A stretch of DNA of 64,000 nt, taken from the NCBI RefSeq assembly GCF_000725805.1, contig NZ_KL647137.1, positions 207,486 through 271,485 of the forward strand, in the 5' to 3' direction. The position numbers and the translations under genes are program-made. The notes under the pieces are model-generated. The model made no database searches, was not told the DNA's origin, and saw only the letters and a list, made by a program, of their open reading frames with translations. Positions 9,137 to 17,361 of this stretch are shown piece by piece (within the stretch, counting starts at the first letter, position 1; each line of letters opens with the position of its first letter). This DNA comes from Streptomyces xanthophaeus (lineage in GTDB: Bacteria > Actinomycetota > Actinomycetes > Streptomycetales > Streptomycetaceae).

Positions 9137-9634
9137 TCAGTCCCTGACGGACACGATCTTGCGGGTGGCGAGGTCCGCCTGCACGAACACCTGGGTCGTG
9201 TCACTGCCCCAGGTCAGCGTGACCGTGGCAGCGGCCTTGCCCATCCCGTTGCCCGTGGAGGTCACCTTCCACTTCAGGGGCACGTTCTGGGCGCGCAGCA
9301 CACCGTCGGCGTGGTTGTTCTCCTCCCACTGCGCCAGCTCCGCCCGGAGCGGCTCGGAGAGGTAGAAGGTGCGCAGCTGCTCCGCGGTCCGCCCGTCGCC
9401 GTCGTACACCGCGTCGATGTAGGCGCCGTAGAAATCGGCGATCCGGGTGAAGGCACCCTCGGGGCTGCCTGAGACGGACGGAGCGCCGGCCGCGGCCCGC
9501 GGTGCGGCGGCCGGGGCGCCCCCGGCGTCGGCGGACGCCGAGGCGCCCGTGAAGAGGGCGAGGGTGAGTGCGGCCGCGGCCGCGGTGGCCGTGAGGGCGA
9601 CGGCAGTGGTGCGCCGGGCGGGAAGCTTGGGCAT
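9137..9634 (-). CDS. Secreted protein of unknown function
   Basis: This 165-residue protein has a long Ala-rich signal peptide (about residues 1-37, 'TTAVALTATAAAAALTLALF'). The mature part ('GAFTRIADFYGAYIDAVYDG' to 'VFVQADLATRKIVSVRD') looks like a compact alpha/beta fold of the cystatin or NTF2-like kind, as in small Streptomyces exported proteins. I do not recognise a named family. It is convergent with the ferredoxin reductase and shares a terminator with it. Confidence 0.8.
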   Translation of the reverse strand: MPKLPARRTTAVALTATAAAAALTLALFTGASASADAGGAPAAAPRAAAGAPSVSGSPEGAFTRIADFYGAYIDAVYDGDGRTAEQLRTFYLSEPLRAELAQWEENNHADGVLRAQNVPLKWKVTSTGNGMGKAAATVTLTWGSDTTQVFVQADLATRKIVSVRD

Positions 9635-9723
9635 GGTGCGGAACCTTTCCCCGTGGTGGACGACTGCCCCCAGTGACGCCGCCGAGCTCCCGCCCGGTTT
9701 GCGGAATGTGTGAAATGGCCGGA

Positions 9724-11004
9724 TTATGCCTCCGGTGGGGCGGCCAGGCAGGTGAGGGCCGCCGCCGTCAGCGCCCGCACGCCCGCCGGGAGCGCCGTGC
9801 GCACGTCCGGCGCGAAATCCGGCGCGTGGTTCGCGGGGAGCGCCGCCAGTTTCTGCGCCGCGTCCGCGCCCGGGGCGGCCGACCAGGCCGCGGGCCCGAT
9901 CACCCCCAGCATCCAGTAGGCGAGGCGCACCCCTTCCGCGCCGTGCAGCTCCCGCCCGGCGTCGCCGAACAGCGCGAAGTCCTCCGTGGCCAGCGACGGC
10001 GGCCACATGGCCACCCGCCCGGGGCCGAATTCCGCCAGGTGGGCGGAGCGGACCGCGGCCGTCGTCGCCGGATCGGGATGCGTGACGGGCGAGGAGGACA
10101 CGCGCACGACCTCCGGCTCCCGGGGGCAGTCCGCCGCCGCGCACTCGGCGCGGACGATCCGCTCCACCGCCGCTGCCGCCCGCGCGAGCGCCGCCTGACC
10201 GGCCGCCCGTACGGTGACGGCCAGCTCGGCGCGGTCGGGGACCACGTTGGCCCGGTCGCCCGCGTGGAACGCCCCGACCGTGACGGCCACCTGTTCCGAG
10301 GGCGCAGCCTCCCGGGCCACCACCGTCTGCAGCCGGGTCACCACGTGGGCCGCGGTGACCACCGGGTCCACGGTCAGGTGCGGGGCCCCCGCGTGCCCGC
10401 CCCGGCCGTGCACCACGATCGCGAAGGTCACGCTCCCCGCGGTCATCGGCCCGTACCCGTGGGCCACCATCCCGGAGGGCAGCGGCGCCGCGTGCTGGGC
10501 CAGGACGGCGTCCGGGCGCCCCGTCCGCTCGTACAGCCCGTCCGCCAGCATGGCCCGGGCGCCCTCCAAGGTCTCCTCCGCGGGCTGGCCCACGACGATC
10601 AGCGTGCCCCGGCGGGCCTGCGGCGAGCGGGCCAGCAGCGAGGCCGCTCCCGCCGCCGCGGCCAGGTGCAGGTCGTGCCCGCAGGCGTGGGCCGCCTCGC
10701 CCTCGCTCGCGTACGCCAGCCCGGTGGTCTCCCGCACCGGCAGGGCGTCCAGCTCCGCCCGCAGCACGACCGTCGGGCCCTCGCCGCCGCGCAGCACCCC
10801 GGCCACGCCGTGTCCGCCGATCCCGCGCGTGGTCTCGTATCCCGCGGCCTCCAGCCAGTCCGCGAACCGGCCGGCCGTGCGCTCCTCGGCGCCCGACAGC
10901 TCGGGATGGCGGTGCAGGTCCAGGTAGAAGGTCGTCAGTGGCCGTACGAGAGCGGCCAGTCCGGGGAGTTCGGCGCGTTCGGCTGGTTCGGCTCGCTCGG
11001 TCAT
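9724..11004 (-). CDS. M20-family amidohydrolase/metallopeptidase
   Basis: This is a roughly 426-residue amidohydrolase of the M20D kind (hippurate or N-acyl-amino-acid hydrolase-like). Visible motifs are 'DLHRHPELSGAEERTAG', 'VVLRAELDALPVRE', 'HACGHDLHLAAAAGAA' (metal-binding Cys-Gly-His), 'GQPAEETLEGARAML' (catalytic Glu pair) and 'PSLATEDFALFGD'. The start is ATG at 11004; 11013 is an alternative. It is divergent from the RiPP precursor gene, with 165 bp between. Such enzymes are common housekeeping genes, so membership in the cluster is possible but unproven; no RiPP role for M20D enzymes is assumed here. Confidence 0.88.
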   Translation of the reverse strand: MTERAEPAERAELPGLAALVRPLTTFYLDLHRHPELSGAEERTAGRFADWLEAAGYETTRGIGGHGVAGVLRGGEGPTVVLRAELDALPVRETTGLAYASEGEAAHACGHDLHLAAAAGAASLLARSPQARRGTLIVVGQPAEETLEGARAMLADGLYERTGRPDAVLAQHAAPLPSGMVAHGYGPMTAGSVTFAIVVHGRGGHAGAPHLTVDPVVTAAHVVTRLQTVVAREAAPSEQVAVTVGAFHAGDRANVVPDRAELAVTVRAAGQAALARAAAAVERIVRAECAAADCPREPEVVRVSSSPVTHPDPATTAAVRSAHLAEFGPGRVAMWPPSLATEDFALFGDAGRELHGAEGVRLAYWMLGVIGPAAWSAAPGADAAQKLAALPANHAPDFAPDVRTALPAGVRALTAAALTCLAAPPEA

Positions 11005-11049
11005 GCCGTCCATGATCGGGCAGGGTCCCGCGGGGCGGGCCGCCAGGGC

Positions 11050-11077
11050 GCTGACACTTCCTGTCAGCGAGGTGACA
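11050..11077. promoter_or_regulatory. Inverted repeat in the promoter region of the precursor gene
   Basis: GCTGACA (11050-11056) and TGTCAGC (11062-11068) form a 7-bp inverted repeat. A further TGACA follows at 11073, so TGACA/TGTCA elements sit at 11052, 11062 and 11073, about one helical turn apart. It lies between the divergent M20 gene and the precursor gene. An operator is inferred. Confidence 0.45.
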
Positions 11078-11169
11078 GCGGTACGCCGGGTCCGGTGCAG
11101 GTGCGAGCGGTTCTGATGGGAGGGCACCACCAGCAGCACCCACCGACCGCACCAGTTGAAGGAGTCACC

Positions 11170-11343
11170 ATGGAGAAGTCGCCGCTCGCCTCGCTCGCCG
11201 ACGAGATCCTCGAGCTCGAGTCCGAGACCTTCGAGATCTCCGACTACTCGGACGCCAGCGAGGTCGTGCTCGCCGGTTCCACGAGCTGCAGCTCGACCTC
11301 GACCTGTTCCTCGACCACCAGCACGACCTCCTGCAGCGCCTGA
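11170..11343 (+). CDS. RiPP precursor peptide, thiazolylpeptide/goadsporin type
   Basis: This 57-residue peptide is the substrate of the neighbouring enzymes. Residues 1-36 form an acidic leader ('LADEILELESETFEISDY', then 'ASEVVLAG') of the kind bound by RRE domains. The core after Gly36 is 21 residues: 10 Ser, 7 Thr, 3 Cys (positions 40, 46, 55) and a final Ala. These residues could become thiazoles, (methyl)oxazoles, Dha and Dhb. The ATG at 11170 has a good AAGGAG site 5 bp upstream. It matches my recollection of a widespread actinobacterial 'thiazolylpeptide-type bacteriocin' precursor family. The leader cleavage point is inferred. The gene is transcribed towards the modification operon, not with it. 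Confidence 0.93.
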   Translation: MEKSPLASLADEILELESETFEISDYSDASEVVLAGSTSCSSTSTCSSTTSTTSCSA

Positions 11344-11363
11344 CCCGTCACGGCGTACGCACA

Positions 11364-11405
11364 CCGGTGCCCCGGCCCCCGCGCGAGCGGGGACCGGGGC
11401 ACCGG
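11364..11405. terminator. Bidirectional terminator between precursor gene and modification operon
   Basis: A 19-bp stem with one mismatch (11364-11382 with 11387-11405) and a very short loop lies between the stop codons of the convergent precursor gene (11343) and YcaO gene (11437). Confidence 0.85.
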
Positions 11406-11436
11406 CCGTACTGCACCCCGGCCGGGCGGGGCCGGG

Positions 11437-13383
11437 TCACGGGAAGGGATGGGGCACCATCCGGACCTCCCCGTCGGCCAGGTCCGTGCCGCGCAGCCCC
11501 GCCCGGCGGGGCGCCGTGCGCAGCCGGGGCATGTACGGGGCCCGCTGCCGCGACCAGCCGAAGTCGATCGGCAGCAGCCCCGGCACGAGCGCGCACACCG
11601 TGCGCAGCCCGATCCGCCGCTGCTCCGGAGTGGTCTGGTCGACGACGATCACCTCGTGTCCGGAGTGCGTCAACTCCTCGACGCAGTACATGAGATCGTC
11701 CCGCAGGTCCGCAGTCCGCGGCCGGCCCTGCGCGTTCCACGACCGGTAGACCTCGGCCATCGGCCGCACGGCCGCCGGTTCGAGGTACGGCCGCACGTAC
11801 GGGGCCATCACCGGGAGCCCGTACAGCTGGGCGTGGTCCTTCAGGTGCCGCACCTGCCGGAAGTCCCCGGCCATCGCCTCCAGTTCCGTACGCCGCTCCG
11901 CCACCTGCCGGGGCAGGTGCGGAATGTAGGTGAGGACCTCCGACAGCGCCGCCTCGGCCGCAGCCACCGGGTCCAGGGCCGCGCCCGCGCCGAAGGAGAA
12001 CAGCCCCGGCCCGCCGTCGCGCCGCACCGCGAGCGCCGTCACCACGGGCACCGACAGGTCGATCCGGTTGTCGAAGACGTGCACGTCGTAGCCCTGGAGG
12101 GCGGCCCGGTCGGCCATCATCCGCACCGCCGGACCCGGTACGGAGGCCAAGTCGATCTCCGTCAGCGGCAGTCCGGCGTACCAGGCGACCAGGAAGGCGT
12201 CCCGCTCGATCAGTTCGAGCAGCGCCCCCAGCAGCGCCTCCTCCGTGCAGCTGCCGATCGCGCAGCCGTTGGAGCACTCGAAGACGAAGTTGTCGGCGGC
12301 CAGCCCCGCGCTGTAGTGCACCAGCCGCGCCGGCACCAGCACCGGGCGGTCGTCGCGCAGCGAATGCCCGTACACCCAGGGGATCGGCCGGTCCGGGTCG
12401 AAGGGCGACACCATCGGGTCGTCGCGGTAGGTCTCGGGCGGGTAGACGCCGCACAGGGCCGGGTCCAGGGCGCGCTCGCCCAGCTCCGCGTACGAGGCCG
12501 TGAGCAGGGAGCCGCCGGTGCGCCGGTGGGTGCCCGCGTACCGCTCCAGGCCCTCCAGGTAGGCCAGGTCGCGGCTGGCCGTGAAGCTGTTGGCCTGCCC
12601 GCTCCAGGTCACGTCGGTCAGGCCCGCGTAACCGCGCATGAACACGCTGCCCGCCACGGGAGCCGTCGTCGGCGAGGTGACGTTGATCCAGGTGCCCCCG
12701 CCGAGCACCCCGGTCTCCGGGTTCGCCAGCGCCGCGTGCGGCATGGGGTACGAGGACGCGGCGCGCAGCCGCTGGGCACCCGGCGAGGGCGTCGGCCGGG
12801 AGGCCGGGACGAAGGGGACCGGGGCGTCGCTCCCGCGCGGCCCGCAGTCGGGGCACAGCGGGTCGGCGGCCAGCGGGTAGCTCCGCACCTGGAGGGTCTC
12901 CAGGTCCAGCCGGGACACCTGGGGCAGGGCCCGGTCGGCCGCGCCGGGGCCGGGCGCGGCCGCGGAGCCGCCGAACACGGCCCCGTGCAGGGCCCGTACC
13001 GCGTCCGCGAGGTACGGGGTGAGCCGCGGCCAGTCCCCGGCCACCGGGGTGAGGGGCCCGCTGCCCGTCTCCAGGGCGTCGCGCTCGCTCCGGCTGCGCA
13101 GCCGCTGCCGGCGCATCGCGAGGCACTGCCCGCAGGCGGGCGCGGTGCCGTCGCCGCCCCAGGGGCCGACCAGGACGGCGCGCGCGCCGAGATGGACGGT
13201 CGCTGCCGCCCGTACGGGCGCGAACGGGTCCGCGGCGCGCGGCCCCAGCGCGTCGTGGACGCCCACGGTGACCACGCGGGCGCCGAGGTCCTCCAGGGCC
13301 GCGGCCAGCTCGCGCCGCGCCGCCTCCATCGGGGTGCCGTCCGGGGCCTGGACGGGGCGCGTGCGCACGGGAGTCGGGGTCAT
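11437..13383 (-). CDS. YcaO cyclodehydratase (first paralogue) with N-terminal partial E1-like/zinc module
   Basis: This 648-residue enzyme is predicted to form azolines from Cys/Ser/Thr of the core, using ATP and a partner F-protein. Residues about 1-200 hold two CxxC pairs (Cys84/87 and Cys177/180) in a context like the E1-like domain of the F-protein. The YcaO domain has the ATP-site motifs 'LEGLERYAG' (276-284) and 'LLELIERDAFLVAWY', and ends in 'PHPFP', the PxPxP C-terminus typical of azoline-forming YcaOs. It is the last gene of the operon and overlaps the permease stop by ATGA. It is clearly a paralogue of the YcaO at 21846-23801. Confidence 0.92.
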   Translation of the reverse strand: MTPTPVRTRPVQAPDGTPMEAARRELAAALEDLGARVVTVGVHDALGPRAADPFAPVRAAATVHLGARAVLVGPWGGDGTAPACGQCLAMRRQRLRSRSERDALETGSGPLTPVAGDWPRLTPYLADAVRALHGAVFGGSAAAPGPGAADRALPQVSRLDLETLQVRSYPLAADPLCPDCGPRGSDAPVPFVPASRPTPSPGAQRLRAASSYPMPHAALANPETGVLGGGTWINVTSPTTAPVAGSVFMRGYAGLTDVTWSGQANSFTASRDLAYLEGLERYAGTHRRTGGSLLTASYAELGERALDPALCGVYPPETYRDDPMVSPFDPDRPIPWVYGHSLRDDRPVLVPARLVHYSAGLAADNFVFECSNGCAIGSCTEEALLGALLELIERDAFLVAWYAGLPLTEIDLASVPGPAVRMMADRAALQGYDVHVFDNRIDLSVPVVTALAVRRDGGPGLFSFGAGAALDPVAAAEAALSEVLTYIPHLPRQVAERRTELEAMAGDFRQVRHLKDHAQLYGLPVMAPYVRPYLEPAAVRPMAEVYRSWNAQGRPRTADLRDDLMYCVEELTHSGHEVIVVDQTTPEQRRIGLRTVCALVPGLLPIDFGWSRQRAPYMPRLRTAPRRAGLRGTDLADGEVRMVPHPFP

Positions 13384-14135
13384 GTCCGGTTGCTCCAGCG
13401 GAAGGTCTTGAGCCCGATCGCGCCGAACACCACGGCGAAGCCGAGGAGCACCGCGCAGCCGATGCCGATGGACGACAGCGAACCCGAGCCGGTCAGCGCA
13501 CCGGTCGCGGCGTCGTTGAGGTAGCGCAGCGGGAGGATGCGGGACACCGACTGGAGCCACGACGGCATCATGTCCAGCGGCAGGAAGGAGCCGGACAGGA
13601 ACGCCATCGGCACCATCATGCAGTTGGCGATCGCGGCGACGGCCTCGGGCGTGTTCGCGTAGGTGCCGACGATCACCCCGATCGCCATGAACGCGGTGAT
13701 GCCGAGGACCAGGGCGGGCAGCACCAGCGGCCAGCGCCCGTCCAGTTCCAGCCCGAACCCGGGCAGCATCGCCACCGCCACGAACACCGCGGCCTGCACG
13801 ACGCCGACGACGAGCGCCAGCACGTACCGCGAGGCCAGCACGGTCGTCAGCGGGGTCGGGGTCAGCCGGATCAGCCGCAGCAGGTCGTCGCGCCGCCACT
13901 GCATCAGCGTGAACGCGATGCCGAACACCGCGGCGTTGGCCACGCCCCACGACATCACGCCGGGCGCGATGTACGAGATGTAGGGGCGGCCGCTCTCCTC
14001 GACCTCCTGCCCGCTGAAGATCAGCCCGAAGACGACGAGGAAGAGCAGGGGGAAGGCGAAGGTGAAGAAGAGGGTGGCCTTGTCCCGGACCTGCGCCCGG
14101 TAGCCGGCTGCGGTCAGGGCCGTGTACGCGCTCAT
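13380..14135 (-). CDS. ABC-2 type transporter permease
   Basis: This 251-residue membrane protein has about six hydrophobic segments ('LFFTFAFPLLFLVVFGLIF', 'VLALVVGVVQAAVFVAVAML', 'ALVLGITAFMAIGVIVG', 'MMVPMAFLSGSFLPL', 'CAVLLGFAVVFGAIGL'). This matches the ABC-2 permease fold (DrrB-like). It overlaps the ATPase gene by 4 bp (ATGA) and the YcaO gene by ATGA, so the three are translationally coupled. It probably exports the mature peptide and may give self-protection; no other immunity gene is apparent in the cluster. Confidence 0.92.
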   Translation of the reverse strand: MSAYTALTAAGYRAQVRDKATLFFTFAFPLLFLVVFGLIFSGQEVEESGRPYISYIAPGVMSWGVANAAVFGIAFTLMQWRRDDLLRLIRLTPTPLTTVLASRYVLALVVGVVQAAVFVAVAMLPGFGLELDGRWPLVLPALVLGITAFMAIGVIVGTYANTPEAVAAIANCMMVPMAFLSGSFLPLDMMPSWLQSVSRILPLRYLNDAATGALTGSGSLSSIGIGCAVLLGFAVVFGAIGLKTFRWSNRT

Positions 14136-15115
14136 GCCTGGTGCTCCGTGGGGTGGTCTGCGGCGTGGTCGGCGGCGTGGCCCGCGGCCGCACCGGTCAG
14201 TTCGAGGTAGACGTCCTCCAGGGTGGCCGTACGGGTCATCACGCCGTCGAGCCCGGTGAGTGCGTCGACGGCCTGGAGCACCTTGCCCGGGGAGGCGGTC
14301 TCCAGGACCAACGAGCCGCCCTGGAGCACGGCCCGGTCGACGCCCGGCAGCGCGGCCGCGTCGTCGAGCGGGATCCGGCCCGCGGGCAGCAGCAGCCGGG
14401 CCGGGGCGCCCGCGGCGGTGACGAGCCGGTGCGGGGAGTCGAGGGCGGCGACCGTCCCGTCGACGAGGATGGCCACCCGGTCGCACAGGGCCTCGGCCTC
14501 GTCGAGGTGGTGGGTGGTGTAGACGATGGTGCGGCCCTCGCTCTTGAGGGTGCGCAGCACCTCCCACAGATCGCGCCGGGCCTGCGGGTCGAGGGCCGCG
14601 GTCGGTTCGTCCAGGAAGATCAGCTCCGGGCTGTGGACCAGCGCGGAGGCGATGGCCAGCCGCTGGCGCTGCCCCCCGGACAGGTTCTCGACGAGGACGT
14701 CGCGCTGCCCGGTCAGGTCCACCGTCTCCAGCGTGCGGTCCGCGGCGCCCCGCTCGGCCCGGTACAGCCCGGCGACGGTCAGGAGGTGCTCGCGGGCCGT
14801 CTGCCGGACGAAGAAGGCGGAGGCCTGGGTCTGTACGCCGATCCGCGGGAGCAGCGCCGTGTTGCGCGGCCAGGGGCTCTGGCCGAGCACGCGGACGGTC
14901 CCGGAGTCGGCCTGCCGCAGCCCTTCCATGATCTCGATGAGGGTGGTCTTGCCCGCCCCGTTCGGCCCGAGGAGGCCGAAGAACTCCCCGCGGTGGACTT
15001 CGAGGGAGACCCCGTCCACCGCGGTCCGGTCGCCGTAGCGCTTGCGGACCTCCGAGACGGTGACGGCGGCATCGGGGCCGGTGCCGGGAGGCTGGGTGGT
15101 GCTGTCAGTGGTCAT
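14132..15115 (-). CDS. ABC transporter ATP-binding protein (DrrA type)
   Basis: This 327-residue ATPase has Walker A 'GLLGPNGAGKTTLIEIMEG', Q-loop 'IGVQTQ', signature 'NLSGGQRQRLAIASAL', Walker B 'ELIFLDEPTAALD' and the H-loop 'TTHHLDEAE'. The C-terminal roughly 90 residues are the DrrA-type extension with 'TATLEDVYLELTG'. It pairs with the permease encoded directly downstream. It starts 69 bp after the M50 protease gene, the largest gap within the operon. Confidence 0.95.
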   Translation of the reverse strand: MTTDSTTQPPGTGPDAAVTVSEVRKRYGDRTAVDGVSLEVHRGEFFGLLGPNGAGKTTLIEIMEGLRQADSGTVRVLGQSPWPRNTALLPRIGVQTQASAFFVRQTAREHLLTVAGLYRAERGAADRTLETVDLTGQRDVLVENLSGGQRQRLAIASALVHSPELIFLDEPTAALDPQARRDLWEVLRTLKSEGRTIVYTTHHLDEAEALCDRVAILVDGTVAALDSPHRLVTAAGAPARLLLPAGRIPLDDAAALPGVDRAVLQGGSLVLETASPGKVLQAVDALTGLDGVMTRTATLEDVYLELTGAAAGHAADHAADHPTEHQA

Positions 15116-15184
15116 GGGGCGTGCGGTTCCCTCGTTCTCGATGGGGGTGGGGGGAGGAGAGTGGCCGGTGGTGGTCGGCGGTGG

Positions 15185-16306
15185 TCAGGGCGTGGCGGCC
15201 ACCGCGTACCAGATCGCGCCCGCCGCACCGGCGGCGAGCAGCAGGACGAGTACGGCCGAGCCCGCGCCGTACGCCATGTAGAGCCGGCGGGCCCGCGCCG
15301 GATAGGCGGCGGCCGCCGTCCGGTCGCGCATCCTCAGCCGCAGGTACGCGGAGCTCGCGGGCGCGAGCCGGGTCACGCGCAGGGCGTGGCCGAGCATCGT
15401 GTACCCGTCGAGCGGGGGCAGCGGCAGGAGGTTGACCAGGGCCTGCGCACTGCCGAGCAGCAGCAGCGCGCCGAGCACGCGGCCGGTCGGGTCGGCCTCG
15501 GGCAGGGCCGCCCACCAGCCGAAGAAGGGGAGCAGGAAGAGGAGGTTGGCGAAGGCGCCGGCCGCGGCCACGGCCAGCTGCCGACGGCGGCGGCCCAGAT
15601 AGCGGTAGTTGTCCACGGTGCAGTACATGATGGCCACCGGCAGCCGCCAGCGCAGCCCGATCTCCCCGACCGTACCGCCGACATGACGGGCGGCCACCCC
15701 GTGCGCGAACTCGTGCAGGGCCGTGCTGAACCAGAGCAGCGTGGCCACGGCCAGCAGCGGGACCGGACGGGACAGCAACCACCACAGGTCGCGCAGGAGA
15801 CCGCCCGCCGAGGCGGCCAGCACACCCTCCATGGCGAGGCACACCAGCAGCAGCGCCCCCAGCACCACCGGGTGCAGGGCGGGCCGCAGGAAGCGGTGCA
15901 GCCGGGCCGTCGTGGCGTCGGCGTCCGCGACCAGGCGCAGCGTGCCGCGCAGCAGGGTCCCGCTGCGCGGCGGCCCCGGCGGCCCCGGCGGGCCGGGCTC
16001 CTGCGGTCCCGGGCCGCCCGCGAGCAGCCGCCGGCTCCCGAGGAGGGCCAGCAGCTGCTGCCAGTTGCCCTCGCCGAGCCTGCGTCCGAAGGCCTCCCCG
16101 TACGCGGCCCCGATCTCCGCGAGGCTGCGGGAGCCGTCGAGGCGCGAGACGAGGAAGTACTCCTTCGGCCCGATCTCGAAGGAGGCCCCCGACACCGGGT
16201 CCTTGACCAGGTGCACGACGGCCGGCCCGTCGAGCAGCGGCGGGGACAGCAGGATGCCCGGCCGCAGCGCGGGCCGGTGCCCCAGCAGCCCGGCGGGGCC
16301 GCTCAC
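15185..16306 (-). CDS. Membrane M50-family (site-2 type) metalloprotease
   Basis: This 373-residue integral membrane protein has the zinc motif 'HEFAHGVAARH' inside a hydrophobic segment and the distal 'NLLPLPPLDGY' motif, which supplies the third ligand. The first 120 residues are soluble, with a wHTH/PqqD-like look ('EIGPKEYFLVSRLDGSRS'), and a Pro/Gly linker follows. Several more membrane segments complete it. M50 proteases occur in goadsporin-like and other RiPP clusters and are candidates for leader removal coupled to export; that role is inferred. It starts with GTG and overlaps the upstream gene by GTGA. Confidence 0.9.
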   Translation of the reverse strand: MSGPAGLLGHRPALRPGILLSPPLLDGPAVVHLVKDPVSGASFEIGPKEYFLVSRLDGSRSLAEIGAAYGEAFGRRLGEGNWQQLLALLGSRRLLAGGPGPQEPGPPGPPGPPRSGTLLRGTLRLVADADATTARLHRFLRPALHPVVLGALLLVCLAMEGVLAASAGGLLRDLWWLLSRPVPLLAVATLLWFSTALHEFAHGVAARHVGGTVGEIGLRWRLPVAIMYCTVDNYRYLGRRRRQLAVAAAGAFANLLFLLPFFGWWAALPEADPTGRVLGALLLLGSAQALVNLLPLPPLDGYTMLGHALRVTRLAPASSAYLRLRMRDRTAAAAYPARARRLYMAYGAGSAVLVLLLAAGAAGAIWYAVAATP

Positions 16307-17361
16307 GCCCGCACCGCCCCGGCGTCCTCGCGCAGCACCCGCCCGAGCAGGTGTGCGAGGTAGGCCTCGTCCCGGATCGTCACGTGCAGCCGGTTGTTGG
16401 TCATGTGCATGTAGGGGGAGAGGAGCAGGGGCAGCGCCGCGGCCGGATCGGTGACCTTCTCGTCCCGGGTGCCGTCCCAGGAACGGAAGACCAGGTCACC
16501 GGCGAGCGCCAGGGACTCGGCGCGTGCGCGCAGCTCCCGGCAGTGCTCCGCCCACCCGGCCAGGAACGCGGGCAGCCGGCCGGTCTCCCCGGAGGCGAGG
16601 GCCTCCCGGACGGCCGAGAACCGCCGTGCGAGCCCGGGACCGGTCTGCTCGAAGGTGCGGTCGTACTCGGCCGAGCCGATGAATCCGGTCCCCGGGAAGG
16701 CCGTGTGCCAGAACTCGTAGTAGCGGTCCAGATATCCGCCGAGTTCCTCCCGGTCGGGCAGGAACACCCCCGCCATCACCATCATCAACTGCGCCGAGGT
16801 GCCCAGCAGTACGGTGCGCAGGTGGAGGTTCATGCTGCCCAGGGCGTCCATGACCAGATCGCTGGAACGGGCGAAGTGCCATTCGGCGAGCTCGATCCCG
16901 GCCGGGCCGCCGTATTTGCCGAATTCGGGCTCGTAGGGCTCGTACGCGTAGGAGTTGTTGGGCCGCAGGTTCATCCGGCCGTCGGCCCCCATGAAGGCGG
17001 CCCGGTCACCCTCGGGGAACTCGATGTCGAAGAGGGTGTTGTAGAACTCGTTGAGGAAACCGGAATCCACCTCGTAGAGGGCGGGCCGGGCCTTGAGGAA
17101 GGCCGAGACGGCCTCCTCGGTGCGTCTGCGCACCTCGGGGGCGGACCCCTCGTCCGCGGGCCGCAGCCGCAGGCGCACGTGCGGGCCCTCCAGCCAGTAG
17201 TTGATGAAGAAGTGCCCGGCGAGCAGTCCGTCCGCCTTCAGCGAGGCGATCAGCGGGCGTACGCAGTTCACCAGCAGGGGCTGCGGATTGGCGGCGTAGA
17301 AGATGTGCACGGCCTGCCATGCGCCGCGCCGGTCCGTACCGGGGTCGCTCAGCTCTGACAT
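16303..17361 (-). CDS. SpaB_C-type (thiopeptide-type) dehydratase elimination protein
   Basis: This 352-residue protein carries the C-terminal LanB domain as a separate polypeptide. Features are 'WQAVHIFYAANPQPLLVNCV', 'GHFFINYWLEGPHVRLRLRP', 'WHFARSSDLVMDAL' and the C-terminal 'MHMTNNRLHVTIRDEAYLAH'. In split LanB systems this protein eliminates glutamate from glutamylated Ser/Thr to give Dha/Dhb. The same fold also includes pyridine synthases of thiopeptides, so family alone does not separate the two. Because it is the only SpaB_C protein here and sits next to the glutamylation partner, elimination is the better call. The ATG at 17361 overlaps the end of the partner gene by 13 bp. Confidence 0.88.
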   Translation of the reverse strand: MSELSDPGTDRRGAWQAVHIFYAANPQPLLVNCVRPLIASLKADGLLAGHFFINYWLEGPHVRLRLRPADEGSAPEVRRRTEEAVSAFLKARPALYEVDSGFLNEFYNTLFDIEFPEGDRAAFMGADGRMNLRPNNSYAYEPYEPEFGKYGGPAGIELAEWHFARSSDLVMDALGSMNLHLRTVLLGTSAQLMMVMAGVFLPDREELGGYLDRYYEFWHTAFPGTGFIGSAEYDRTFEQTGPGLARRFSAVREALASGETGRLPAFLAGWAEHCRELRARAESLALAGDLVFRSWDGTRDEKVTDPAAALPLLLSPYMHMTNNRLHVTIRDEAYLAHLLGRVLREDAGAVRA

